DNA from: Brasenia schreberi
Lineage: Eukaryota > Streptophyta > Magnoliopsida > Nymphaeales > Cabombaceae
Reading direction: 5' to 3'
NCBI GenBank assembly: GCA_036023115.1
Contig: JAYKKT010000086.1
Span: forward strand, 10,803,501 to 10,867,500
Length of the DNA stretch: 64,000 bases
The notes beneath the pieces are model-generated. The model was given only the letters and a program-made list of their open reading frames with translations, was not told where the DNA came from and ran no database searches. Of this stretch, positions 10,755-21,403 are shown in pieces. The translations under genes were made by a program, and so were the position numbers. Positions within the stretch are counted from its first letter, which is position 1; every line of letters starts with the position of its first letter.

Positions 10755-12344
10755 GCTTAAGAGCGAGAAAGCTCGAGTGCGCGTGAGTGCGATCGTGTGC
10801 AATTTAAGAGCGAAAAGGCTCAAGTGCACGTGGGTGTACTCGTGTGCAGTTTTAAGAGCGGAAAAGCTCAAGTGCACGTGTGTGTGGTCATGTTTCATCC
10901 ACGAATATTACAACCCGGGGAGAGACTTTGCTCCATTACTACAACCCTGTTACGAATTGAATTGAATTGAAAAGTAGTTTGAAATAAAGTTTGAAAGACT
11001 TACACTTTTCCTAACTCAATTTCGGGATTCAGCTAGGTGAAGTCCACCCCAGCCCAATGTGGTTCAGCTCCATGATTCAGCCCCAAGTACTCGGTGCTTG
11101 GTTGCAGCTTGGTAGGTGCAACCGGTCCACGTGGTGCAGCCGGCCAAGGCAGTTCAAGTGAGGGGAATGGGTTTTAGGTCAGTTAGGTAGGTCGGTTAGG
11201 CCTTGGTTCAAGTCAAGGCAAGCCAAGAGGGTTGCAGCCCAGGGTTCTGTTTGGTGCAACTAGCCAAAGGTAGGCCAAGATGTGGGTTAGGTTTTTGGGT
11301 AGGTCGAAAGGGCAAGGTTCGCCAAGTTCAAGTGGGTTTAGTTGGGGGCATGTTCAAGCTTGGCTGCAACCAAGATGGGGCAGGTTTGCAACTGGGGCGT
11401 GGTTTAGTCAAGTCGGTTACAGGCTGGTCTAGGGTAGCGGTTAGTTGTAGGTTGGGTTCCAGCCATGGTTAGCCAAGGGATGGCTAGGTGGTGAGTTGGT
11501 TAGGGCAAGTTTAAGCTAGGTTGAGCCAACAAGTCGGTTAAGTGTGGGATGGTGCAAGGCTTAGTTAGGTCGGTTTAGGTGGGTGAGTCAAGGCAGCAAG
11601 GGCTTGGTTCGGTTGGGGTTTTGGGGCAGGTTGCAGCCAGGCAGGTCGGTTTGGTCAAGGACAGCTCCAAATGGGTTTGGCCAGCACCTAGTCAAGGTCG
11701 TGAATCAAGAGGTTTTGTTTTAGCATCCAAGGTCGGCTTAGGTGGGGTTAGTGCAAAGTTTAAGGGTGTAGCCGGGAGGGTGTTAGGTGGGTTCAATTGG
11801 CAGATTCCAAGGGGTGCAGAAAATGGATTTGGCCAGGTTAGGGTGTGGTTGCATTGGTCTTGGTCAAGGCGCAACAAGGTGGTGAGCTAGGTTGGAGGGG
11901 TGTCGGCTGGAGTCAAATGGGTCAAGGGGCGAGCTAGGTGGGTCGGCAAGGGATAGGTCAAGCTAGGTTGGTGGCGGTTTAGGTGGGGGCAGCCAGCCAA
12001 AAGGTGAAGAAAGTAGAGCTAGGTGCGGTTTAGGGGAGAGTGGGTTAGGTTTAGGTGGAACTAGGTTAGGTTCAAGGGTCAAGTCGGCTTACCTCTTGGT
12101 GCAGCCCATGTCCACCATTTGATGTAGCCGATCCATCACTTGATGCAGCCACTTAGCCTTAGTCAAGCACCTTCTTGTTGCAGCCCACCCTAGGTCAAGC
12201 CAACATGGTTCAAGCCCACTTAGCCCTGGGTCAAGTCAAACAAGGTCAAGCCCCTTTTGTTGACCTGCACACACTCTCTTTCTTACTTTTTCAAGCTCCC
12301 ACATGCCCAAGATGGATTTCATGTGAACTTCCTCCCCCCTGGCT

Positions 12345-12353
12345 CTATTTATA
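12345..12353 (-). promoter_or_regulatory. TATA box of the minus-strand type II LTR
   Basis: TATAAATAG on the minus strand, preceded by CTTGGCC as in the solo LTR at 29062. The candidate donor lies about 254 bases downstream. Confidence 0.55.
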
Positions 12354-13132
12354 GGCCAAGGGTGGGTCTTGGATTTGGGTTTGGATCTAAGGATCCAACC
12401 CAATCAAAATTCCAAATAGATCTGGATCTGGATTTTTTTGTCCAGATCCAATCCAAAATTTCCTTCTTCAGTCCTTCTTAGGTGTTTGAAACAGGCGGTT
12501 TTAAATGAGCCCTAGTTCCGTCGGTGACCTGATTTCAGGTTGGGTTTTTTCTAGTCCTTTTGACCGGCCAATTTCTCGCTTTTATGACTGCATGTCGTCT
12601 GATTTTTTATCCATCTGGTCCCGTTTGGAGTTTCCATTTGATGAGGTTGATATTGGCTTTTACAACAAACTTCTGATTTTCATTTTTGTAGGCTTGGGGC
12701 TTGATCTCTAATGGCTTTATCGGGGTTTTGGCTTCGTCTTTAATATTTTAGAGCTGAAGTCTGATTCTGACCTTGATGCCCGTTTGGATTTTCTACCTCG
12801 TTTTTATTCGGACGGGCTGAACTTTTTCTTCACTTTTTTACTCGATCTTGAGCTGCTTTTGATTGGGTTTCACCTGCTTGTTTGAGCTGCTTTACAAAAC
12901 TTGGGTTTTGGCTTGGGTTTGAAAACCTTTATTTTGAAAGATTTTCTGACAAAAAGGTTTAAACTTCAAAACTTAGGGGTTTTAAAAGTTCAAAATGAGG
13001 TTGTGAGCTGGTTTTCGAAATTTAGGCATTTGTTTGAAAACATTCCCATTTTGGGGTGTTTATAGTCTTCCATAAAATCTACAAAGAAAACACCATGAAT
13101 TAGACTCTAAACAAGAGGTTTAAGCCATAGGT

Positions 13133-14815
13133 TTAGGTGTTAGTGGGTTCTAGGGCACCCTTGACCCAATTGGTCTTAGGTGGTGGCTGAGGGGGTATGG
13201 ATGGGGTATATCCCAATCCATGTCGATTTTGGTTGGATATAGATAGAATGGGCTCTAACCTTCCTTGGATCTTAGCTCCTATACCTTTGTAGGGTGCATA
13301 TCCCATGTTCAACATCATATTCCAAGGCTTTTTGAGTTTTAAGAATTCTTTGTAAAGAGGATGACCTTGGAATAATGTGTCATCAATATCATGGTCATAC
13401 ACATGGGTTGGCTCGAGTAGGAGTTGGGAGGTATGGGTTAGAGACGGCTTGGGCTTCCCTAGGAGACACACGATCCTAGGGGAGGGTGGCTCTACATGTT
13501 TTAGGGTCCCTAGGAGATGGATGGTTTTATAGGATTGGGGGCCTACTAGGGTGTACATGTTTTGGGGTGAGTGAGCCGTCTCCATGGCCTTCCCACTTGA
13601 TGGATGACTCGATAGAAAAGGAAAGTTTTGAATTCCCTTAAGGTGTGAATGGTGTTCTCCAAGGACTACCACCACTTGGTTATCCGATGGAATCTTCAAG
13701 CATTTGTGAAAGGTTGAAGGGACGGCTCGGAAGCTATGTATCCAAAGCCTTCCTAACAATAAGTTGTAATGGGGGTTTATGTGTAATACATGAAACAACC
13801 CCGTATGTGGGATGTTTTCTACTTCCATGGGTAACTCGATGGCTCCTAATGGGTGGGATGAGATTCCATCGTATCCAGTGACAATGATGGGACTTGGTTC
13901 TAGTTTAGAAATGAGTACTCCTATTTGAAAGGCTACATGAAGAGGAAGAATATTTAGACCTCCTCCCCCATCGGCCAAGCACTTATTTAGAGTGTGGTGA
14001 TTCAGTACCACCTCTATATGCAAGGCTTGGTTGTGGGTTGTATTTGGTCTCTCTATTTCATCCTCGGTGAACACGATTGGGGCCTTGGTAAAGATTGGGG
14101 AGACCAAAAAGGATAGGGATTCAGGAGTTATGGAAATGTTAGCTTTGGCTTTCTCTAGGATGTCCTCTAAGACTTGTCTATGTTTAGGTGAGGTTTGTAT
14201 CAACTCTAAAATAGACATGTTTATGAGAAGTTTCAAAAGAAGAAGTTCCAAATTGTATGGGGTTAACACAACACTTTTACCCTTATCCATGCCATGAGAT
14301 GTATTAGGGATGCATGCTTTCGAAGGACCGTGTAAGACAACCACTTTCTTGCTAGCATGTTTAGCTAAGTGTGGGGGTTGATAGATCCTTCCGGACCTAG
14401 TCACCTCCTCTACACTCTTCCTAAGGCTCGATCCTATCTTGGCTCTACTTGGATGCCTCGGAGCACCACAAATTTCTATAAAGGTTCTAGCTGGGGGCGG
14501 GACTCTAAGCACTCCCCGGATAATTACTTGCTTGTCTTTTTTTATTACGATAGAGAGTGGTGTGTGACAAGTAGTGTGAACTATATGCAATGCATGCTCA
14601 ATCCCATGATTTTGAGGAAGAAGGCGTACCTCTTTTTCTTTCCTGCTTGTGCTTGCATGATTGGGAAAGGACTCTTTGAGTATCGCTTGGGAGGGCTCCA
14701 GTTCCTCCGAGATGTGGAGCCTACCCTGCTCTATCAAGTCTTCGATTTGGTTTTTAAGAGATTGATGAGACCCTGGGTTAATAATATGTCTAGGACTTCC
14801 ATGAGTGGTTGTCAT
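13133..14815 (-). CDS. gag-pro polyprotein, C-terminal part (element C)
   Basis: An uninterrupted 560-codon frame, the longest intact gypsy frame in the window. It aligns with the second half of the gag-pro frame of element A from the segment after the zinc knuckle (KNQIEDLIEQGRL) to the end. The aspartic protease motif is at plus-strand 13970-13972 (Asp codon) with context CLADGGGGLNILP. The flap and the last glycine motif follow (VTGYDG, LLLGRLWIHS). The usual D-S/T-G triad reads D-G-G here, as in element A. Upstream gag (15092-15835) is broken, so this piece cannot be made as a complete polyprotein from its own ATG. A C-terminal proline-rich tail (IPPQPPP) precedes the stop. A long open frame alone does not show that it is expressed. 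Confidence 0.7.
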   Translation of the reverse strand: MTTTHGSPRHIINPGSHQSLKNQIEDLIEQGRLHISEELEPSQAILKESFPNHASTSRKEKEVRLLPQNHGIEHALHIVHTTCHTPLSIVIKKDKQVIIRGVLRVPPPARTFIEICGAPRHPSRAKIGSSLRKSVEEVTRSGRIYQPPHLAKHASKKVVVLHGPSKACIPNTSHGMDKGKSVVLTPYNLELLLLKLLINMSILELIQTSPKHRQVLEDILEKAKANISITPESLSFLVSPIFTKAPIVFTEDEIERPNTTHNQALHIEVVLNHHTLNKCLADGGGGLNILPLHVAFQIGVLISKLEPSPIIVTGYDGISSHPLGAIELPMEVENIPHTGLFHVLHINPHYNLLLGRLWIHSFRAVPSTFHKCLKIPSDNQVVVVLGEHHSHLKGIQNFPFLSSHPSSGKAMETAHSPQNMYTLVGPQSYKTIHLLGTLKHVEPPSPRIVCLLGKPKPSLTHTSQLLLEPTHVYDHDIDDTLFQGHPLYKEFLKLKKPWNMMLNMGYAPYKGIGAKIQGRLEPILSISNQNRHGLGYTPSIPPQPPPKTNWVKGALEPTNT

Positions 14816-15835
14816 AGGTGAGTGAATTCTCTTTTTTCAAACTTTTTTTTATTTTTTCTAAAAGGTTTTTGTTCGGAGGGCTTTGAGGGTCCGACCGAGC
14901 TTGGCTCTACCCAAACGTTTGTCACTTTTTGGGTCTTCACCCCACCTTCCAATGTGACCCATATGCCCCTAGCTTTTCAAATCAAGATTTTTGAAAACTC
15001 CTCCCCTTCCATAGATCTTCATACACTTTTTTTTACAAATTTGCTTCAAAGAGTGAAGCTTTTTTCTATCAATTTTTGAAAATTTGAGATTTCATAGAGG
15101 GAGAGGAGGGCTTTTAAATCTATTTTGAAATTTGTGTGCATCCTCGTTAGGTGCTTGTTTTGTGTCTCTCAAAGTATTCAAAGTTGGTGTGACTTCAATG
15201 TTGTGTGAAAACCTTTGCATGAAATAATTTGCCAAGTCTTCAAAGTTGACGAATTGGCTCAAGTCATACGAAGCCAACCATTTTGATGTGTTTCCATTGA
15301 GAGAGAGGGGGAACCAGTATATCCATTTTGAAGAGTCTTTTTTCTTCTTTTAGGCTTTTCGAGAAAAGAGTTGAAGGTGAGATCTAGGATCTCCACTTCC
15401 ATCATACCGATGAAAATTCGGTATGTCATCGTCACTATCAGTTTGGTAATCCAAAGGTAAGAAGTCTGATAGTGCATAGGCTCTTTTTTCTTTTGTTTAC
15501 CCTTTTAACAGTTGTTGTAGGGCTTTCCTATCCTTAATGGTGAAGGACTCTGGCTCCGGTTCCTCCTCCAACCTAGAGGCCATTTTGGTTTTCTTTACAT
15601 GAGAGGGTCTCTCGTGAGCCCTTGCTTGTTTTCCATGAGAGGAACACGACTCAATCTCCTCGGCCTCTTGGCTTGGAGCGGCGATCTTTTTCTCTATATG
15701 TTTGAGTTCCCTTCTTAGGGAAACAAGCGAATCATCCCGGTTTTTGAAATGTGTTTTTGAAATTTCTTTGGAAATTCGACTCGAAGAGCATGAGGTTTGG
15801 CTAGACACCTCATACGAACCTTCCAAACTTGACAT
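14816..15835 (-). pseudogene. gag N-terminal region, broken (element C)
   Basis: Three overlapping frame segments (15497-15835, 15259-15477, 15092-15277) match the gag start of element A in order: a Ser-rich N-terminus, a charged coiled segment, the acidic YQTDSDDDIPNF-like motif, the RR-K-K-S basic patch and the YDLSQF capsid-like segment. Between 14816 and 15091 the homology continues in a shifted frame but jumps over the zinc knuckle, which is missing. The likely ATG is at 15835. At least two frameshifts and one deletion make it a pseudogene. Confidence 0.75.
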
Positions 15836-15950
15836 TATTTGCAGAAAAGAATAGACCCGTGCACAAGAAATGAATCAAACACAAAAGTTTTCAAATGATT
15901 GAATTTTGGGAAAATCGACACTAAGCTTGATGAAATCTTCAAAGACCCGG

Positions 15951-15968
15951 GTCCCACCGGGCGTGCCA
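15951..15968 (-). other. Primer-binding site of element C
   Basis: Minus-strand TGGCACGCCCGGTGGGAC, identical to the site of element A at 47838-47855, three to five bases after the LTR end TCTACA. The complementary tRNA would end ...GGGCGTGCCA; I could not name it. Confidence 0.8.
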
Positions 15969-15972
15969 ATTC

Positions 15973-16620
15973 TGTAGATGTGAAAATTTTATTCCAAAGC
16001 CTATGTAGAAAATAATCTCTTCAATCTACTTCATTCTTGTGCAAGTGTGTCAGCTAGTTTAACTAAAACTAGCAAAGATATGATTCTGATTTTATGGGAC
16101 GATTGTGGCTAAGCAGGATGTTTTTGTCTTAGGCCTTCTTGAACCGATGCTCAAGGGTCAACCTAGACACTTTGAAGATTAATTTGTGGTGGGTGTATGT
16201 TTCCAAAATTCACTTTGAAAACTGATTTTAATCAAAGCAATTCGTGCACTTGGTCTAGAGAATGAAAATTTTCAAGTTCTAGAAAACAAAAACTAGTTCT
16301 GTTTTCCTTAGAATCTTCAAAATTCATGAAAACTTTACAACTTACAGAGCTAAATGTGAAGATTCTAAGACTATTTTCATTTTGTGTTTTTGTGCTATGA
16401 ATTTGCAAAATCCAGAAAACACCACTGCTCAGGTGTTTCAGAATGTTCTTTTACAGAAACACAAAGGTCTAAAGAAACCTCTGTATTTCGGTGTACAGAG
16501 CTCCAATTTCTATGCATTTAGTCTTGTTGGAAAGCTATAGATGTCAAATTTCTAATGAGACTAGTTGCATCAAATTTGGCTCACTGTAAACAAAGTTATT
16601 GGAAGATTACCCAACTTCTA
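15973..16620 (-). mobile_element. 5' LTR of element C (3' part), left palindrome arm
   Basis: On the minus strand this ends ATCTACA at 15973 and contains the U5 landmarks TTGACCC, CTTGAGCATCGGTTCAAG, and CTAGTTTTAGTTAAACTAG. It matches element D at 21056-21403. No TGTAAACACC start is present to the right; instead an inverted copy begins near 16790. Confidence 0.7.
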
Positions 16621-16789
16621 TTGCATGAAAAACAAATTATGCAGAACTGACTCTGAATTCGGCCGATCCTTTTCTGTTTTATTCACGATGCTACACGGCC
16701 CTAAAATTGTTAAAAATTTTATTACAAGAATGTATACATTGAAAAACACAGAGCTGTAATAAAAACTAATTTTATTACAAGATATAGTT

Positions 16790-17467
16790 TGGGTCATTCC
16801 TAAATATCTTTGTGTATAGTGAACCAAATTTATTTAAAATGGTCTAATTAGAAATATGAAATCCATAGCTTTCCAGCAAAACTAATTTCATAGAAATTGG
16901 AGGTCTGAGCATAAAATTATAGTAGTTTTTCTAAACCTCTGATTTTCTAGCACAGGTCTGTTTAGAATGTCTGAGTAAGGTCTGTTTCCATATTTAATTA
17001 CATGAATCTAAAATATATAAAATAAAAATAAAAATACTTTCTGAATTTTTACATGAAACTCTATCCTCTATAAAAATTTTAGAATTTTTGAAAACTCATA
17101 ACTATTTCAAAAAAAATCAGAAACAAGCCTCTTAAAATAAAACCAGTCTCTGTTTTTCAAGACTTGAAATATTTCTAAGTGAAGAACGAAAATCACGATT
17201 TTATGAAGCTTTTGAAGTTAAAATCTTTTTTTTTTGAAAACTTACCAGATCTCGAATAATTTTCAAAGCGTCTAGGCTTACCCTTGAGCAATGGTTCAAT
17301 AAGGCCTACGTCGACAAAAGTTCACTTGTACATGATTGCTACAAAAGTCAGAAAATCAATCTTTGTTAGTTTGAGTAAACTAGCTGGCACGCTCGCACAC
17401 ACGACATAGTTGAGGAATTTATTTTCAAATCTTCACATAGGGGTTGAAATAAAAATTCATGTCTACA
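16790..17467 (+). mobile_element. Plus-strand gypsy LTR 3' part, right palindrome arm
   Basis: Ends CATGTCTACA at 17467. It carries ACCCTTGAGCAATGGTTCAA and AAACTAGCTGGCACGC. Its first part is the reverse complement of the left arm (for example TAGCTTTCCAGCAAAACTAA against TTAGTCTTGTTGGAAAGCTA). About 170 bases of unpaired centre (16621-16789) separate the arms. Confidence 0.65.
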
Positions 17468-18155
17468 ATGATCTTTTTACCTTCAAGTTGCAGAGAAGGC
17501 ATGACTTATGATGTTATAAAAACAACAACCATACTAGTTATGAAATTTTATTTTTCTCATTCACCGGGAATAGTGCATGCTACCAAAGCAAAATCAATTA
17601 GTTGAATGAGTTTTCATAAGACAAATATTACTAACCAAAATTCAAAAGCAAAAACTAGTCTATGGAAGATGAAGAAAAACCATAGAGAGACATACATACA
17701 TATACATAAATACTCAAAACCCCTTCACGCTCAAATCTACTCAAATATCTCAATCATTTATAAAAATTTGAATTAAAATCATCATTGTAATTTTATATGT
17801 GCATTAAATACTTTTTACGTTATTACCTCAGTCATTCATCTTAAAGATCAAACAATTAAGATATAAAGTAGATTTTTGTATAGATGTGATTTGAACATAT
17901 TCCATTTCCTCTATGTGTAGGTTTGTATATGTGTTTATATACATATATATATATATATATATGAATATTGGATCCTACCTACGACTAACATTGTCCACTT
18001 ATGTTCGACTATTATTTTTCATAGGCATAAGTATAATAATATTATCATACATAGTTTTTCAAAAACCTTGAGACTTTTTAAATTATACTTATAGCACTTA
18101 AAAATAATAGGTAGACATGAGTGAACATATCAAAGATGAGCATGATTCTATTTTT

Positions 18156-18211
<56 letters not shown>

Positions 18212-18471
18212 GTACTTTATAATATATATACTTCAAGATAGTTGATCAACACCTCCAAAAGCCTAGCTGGAATGAGTAGAGTAAACTGGGCTATGAACTT
18301 CACTAAAAAACTCATCCAACTATAGGTTCTTGGTGCATCCTCAAGTCATGCAGCTTAACACATCTCAAGATTGAACTGACTGTAAGGGAAGGTTGAGATT
18401 ATTTTTCATAGGTTCCAACTCCTAGGATAAGTAAATGTAGGAACTAATTAGGACAAGTTTTGTATTGTGAG
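17468..18471. other. AT-rich intergenic stretch with microsatellites
   Basis: No gene or element recognised. Contains (TA)n at about 17942-17962 and a compound (CA)9(TA)n at about 18156-18208. Confidence 0.6.
18156..18208. repeat. (CA)n(TA)n microsatellite
   Basis: About nine CA units followed by about 17 TA units. Confidence 0.9.
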
Positions 18472-18975
18472 TAGGAATGTTCACGGGGTGGGGTGGGATC
18501 GGGAATCAAAGTTTCTCTCCCCTTTCCCGTTTCAAAACCTTGTCCCCATTACTGCAACAGAGATAAAGAATGACCCCATCCCCACCCTTGCATCCCTATG
18601 TGGACCCGTTGGAGAAAGGAGGGATGCTTAACCATAGGTTGAAGCTCACTTTACATATGAAATGAAACCTAATTTATGCAAAATGTATCTAAATTGGAAT
18701 ATATTATTATGGATGAAATATAGGGAATGATGATGAGTTTATGCATTTAAAATAAAGATAACACTTTATTTTATTTTTAGATGAGCCTAATTTTGTAGAA
18801 TCAATTAGAAGAATGGTCAAGGCCAGGTTTGTGGGGGCAAAGACCTCCTATCCCCATCTCTGCCTTATCCCTGTTAGGAATTTCCTTGCACTCTCCATTT
18901 CCACTCCCCAAATTTGTCTCATTCAATATGGATTCCTACGAGAAGTAGGGGATCTCCTCTTCATGAACATTCCTA
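18472..18975. mobile_element. Short non-autonomous hAT-like element
   Basis: 504 bases bounded by terminal inverted repeats TAGGAATGTTCA (18472-18483) and TGAACATTCCTA (18964-18975). Imperfect 8-base direct repeats flank it: ATTGTGAG at 18464-18471 and ATTACGAG at 18976-18983 (6 of 8 match). G-rich sequence (GGGGTGGGGTGGG) follows the left end. An 8-base duplication and short repeats starting TA are typical of the hAT superfamily. No transposase is encoded. Confidence 0.65.
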
Positions 18976-18983
18976 ATTACGAG

Positions 18984-19852
18984 TGATCATTACTTCCATT
19001 GAGATTCTTTTTCGTAAACAATGAGAGGGCGAGAAGGCTAAGACGTAGATTATCTCTAACACCTCCCATCCTTGTTTTGCTAATCGTGAACCTTGAATGG
19101 CATTGTCCTACAATGCTTGTTGATACAAATCAACATGTGGCTTAATGTTAATGGAGCCTGGCTTTCCACACGACTTCTTTGTTTTGTGGTGGTTTTGGTG
19201 ATGGCATAGGGTTGGGTTTGTCAAGTTGATTACCTGCCCCATTTCAACTCATGGGTAGTATCAATCCTTATATGTTGACCCAAGCAGCAACCTTCTTAAA
19301 GTTAGTATGCTCAATGTTGGCAGTGATACCTTTGCTATTGTTTAATGGATAGAAAACATTCCACATACTTGTTACTGCTAGTGGAGGTGTGGAGGCACCA
19401 TATGAACTCAATACGAGATGATTAGAACCTATTCGCCTAAAGCAATAGGAGGAGAGACCCCACCTCATTAATGAGGTGAGAGAGAAAAAGAAAAGGTGGA
19501 GAGAGAGAGTTGTGATTGCATGGCTTGTAGTTTCACCAAGTTTCATGGCTATTGCTATTTACTTTGGGTGGTGGTAGCTTGTAATTTCTCCAATATGGGT
19601 GTCCTCTTTCACTTGTAGTGAATAGGGTTATGTTATTCATGACTTTTTCTTTGGGGTGGTTGTAAATCACACAAACTTTTTGGTTTTCCCTTACTCCATC
19701 CATGTAAGAGATCACCTTTGCATGACCAATCCCAAGCCCAAATAAAGTAGGAGGATTGCGTTAGGCTTCCAACAATCATCATAAAACTTTGTCAGACTTA
19801 TCTACCATGTATTCTATAAATTATCAAGGTAGATCAAGGTATTCATAAAAAC
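18984..19852. other. Intergenic, no feature recognised
   Basis: Open frames on the minus strand at 19268-19715 have no motif I know. The sequence just before 19853 runs into the RTE endonuclease homology. Confidence 0.5.
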
Positions 19853-20255
19853 TATGGTTTTGGGAATATAAATGAAGATGGTAGGGAGATTTTAAATTTT
19901 GATATGACTTTTGATCTCTTTATAGCCAATACAATTTTCAAAAAACAAGATGAACATTTAATTACTTATAAGAGCAGCTTGTCACAAACACAAATTGATT
20001 ATCTTATTTATAGGAAAAAAGCAAGATCATGTTGTAAAGATTGCAAGGTAATTCTAGGAGAAAGCTTAACTACTCAACATCGATTTTAGTAATAGATTTG
20101 CAGGTAAAAAAGTGGACAAAGAAAAATAGAGTACATAAAGCTATTCAAACTAAATGGTGAAGCCTCAAATGTGAGAAAGAACATATATTTGTATAGAGTG
20201 TTCTTCAAGGAGATGCTCTTAATTATGTAGGTACACCTTCTAATATGTGGAATAA

Positions 20256-20260
20256 TATGC
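20256..20260 (+). repeat. Target site duplication TATGC (left) of element D
   Basis: TATGC precedes the LTR start TGTAGATACTC at 20261 and recurs at 21404-21408 after the LTR end TCTACA at 21403. Confidence 0.8.
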
Positions 20261-21403
20261 TGTAGATACTCAAATATTTTCTCAAAAGATTTGATCTTTT
20301 AGAAATTTTGCCTTTTTAAGAAAAAATTACGGTTTTTGGTCTTTTAAGGGTTTTCAAATAAAAATATAATAAACAAACTTATTTCCGCACCAAAATTTCA
20401 TGACAACCTCAAAATAAGGGTAAATGCACCCCTCTCAAAAAAATCTCATTTTGACAAAGAGCCAAAAAATAATTGTTTTGCCCTCAAGCCCAAATTGATA
20501 GCATTCTGCCTATTCAAATGATTTTATTCAAAGAAATGATGGTTTTAAATAGTTTTTTTGAAAGAAACAACTGAAAATGAGACATTGAGAACCAAACCCA
20601 CTAACACCGAAACCTATGGCTTAGACCTCTTGTTTAGAGTCTAATTTGTGGTGTTTTCTTTGTAGGTTTGATGGAAGACCCCTTTTTAGAAAAAATCCAA
20701 AAAAGTATATATTTGGAAAAACCAAAAAATTTAGAAAATTTCCAAAACCCAAAAACATTGGAAAATCTGAAAATTCTAAAAAAAAAGTCTTTTATGTTCA
20801 TCCTTCTAGCATTTGTTTGGAAAAATCCAAAAAAAATGAAAAAGTTGAAAATCCCAAAAAATTTTTGTTTTCAAAACCGTGTACAAAGTCCAAAAGCGGT
20901 TTTAACAAAACCCATGTACATTCTCCACCCCTAGGGTCACATTGGGTTGCACCTAGAATTCATCCTAAGAGCATCAACCATACCACACCCTAGGTGCGCA
21001 TACTTGATGCACCCGAACCCCCAGATCCTCCTTTGATATAAAGCTAACTCTAGGTTTTTATATTGGAAACAGAATCAGTTTCTGTTTTTCAAAACTTGAA
21101 ATTTTTTCATTCTCTAGACCAAGTGCACGAATTGTTTGATTAAAATTGTCTTTCAAGTGAATTTTGGAAACACACACCCAACTCAAATTAATTCTCAAAG
21201 CGTCTAGGTTGACCCTTAAGCATCAGTTCAAGAAGGCCTAAGACGAAAAGATCCTGCTTAGCCATAATTGCTCCATGAAGTCAAAATTATAAATTTGCTA
21301 GTTTTAGTGAAACTAGTTGGCACGATCGCGCAAGAATGAAGTAGATTGAAAAGATTATTTCAAGTCTCTACATAGATTTTGAAGTAAAATTTTCACATCT
21401 ACA
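20261..21403 (+). mobile_element. Element D: internally deleted gypsy copy inside the LINE
   Basis: 1143 bases flanked by TATGC duplications. It has three parts: an LTR start segment (20261 to about 20590), an internal piece covering the end of pro and the start of pol (about 20590-20998), and an LTR end segment (about 21056-21403) with full U5 landmarks. Both LTR tips are intact while the middle is reduced to one small piece, so two large deletions followed insertion, or a deleted copy was inserted as such. Confidence 0.75.
20590..20998 (+). pseudogene. pro end and pol start fragment (element D)
   Basis: Contains the gag-pro stop region, the pyrimidine-rich GTGTTTTCTTTGTAG, and a pol ATG at 20671 (MMEDPF-like start as in copy B). 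The Lys/Asn/Pro-rich pol leader segment runs for about 90 codons. No protease or RT motif is present. Confidence 0.7.

Larger units (their letters stand above)
10586..13064 (-). mobile_element. Minus-strand type II gypsy LTR, truncated
   Basis: Reads on the minus strand from TATAAACACCCC at 13064 (first base pair changed from TG to TA) through the same U3 as the solo LTR at 28408: AAAACCGCC motif near 12490, TATA box at 12345-12353, donor with GT at 12091-12092, then the conserved GGGTTGTAGTAATGGAGC block near 10910-10955 and several GAGC...GCTC modules (10755-10880). It breaks off at 10586 before U5. Open frames at 11203-11890 are low-complexity LTR sequence. Confidence 0.75.
13065..15972 (-). 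mobile_element. Element C: gypsy internal region with gag-pro but no pol
   Basis: Minus-strand internal region running from the primer-binding site (15951-15968) through gag and protease to the first few bases after the pol ATG, where an LTR start (13064) cuts it off. RT, RNase H and integrase are absent. Its pol-start region and 5' LTR resemble element D (20261-21403), so C and D form one subfamily, whereas the LTR that cuts it at 13064 is type II. C is therefore a mosaic or a pol-less derivative. Confidence 0.75.

Noticed and set aside
13645..14821. Plus-strand open frames at 13645-13881, 14031-14297 and 14369-14821 as genes.
   Set aside because: They are the antisense of the 560-codon gag-pro frame, and their products match nothing.
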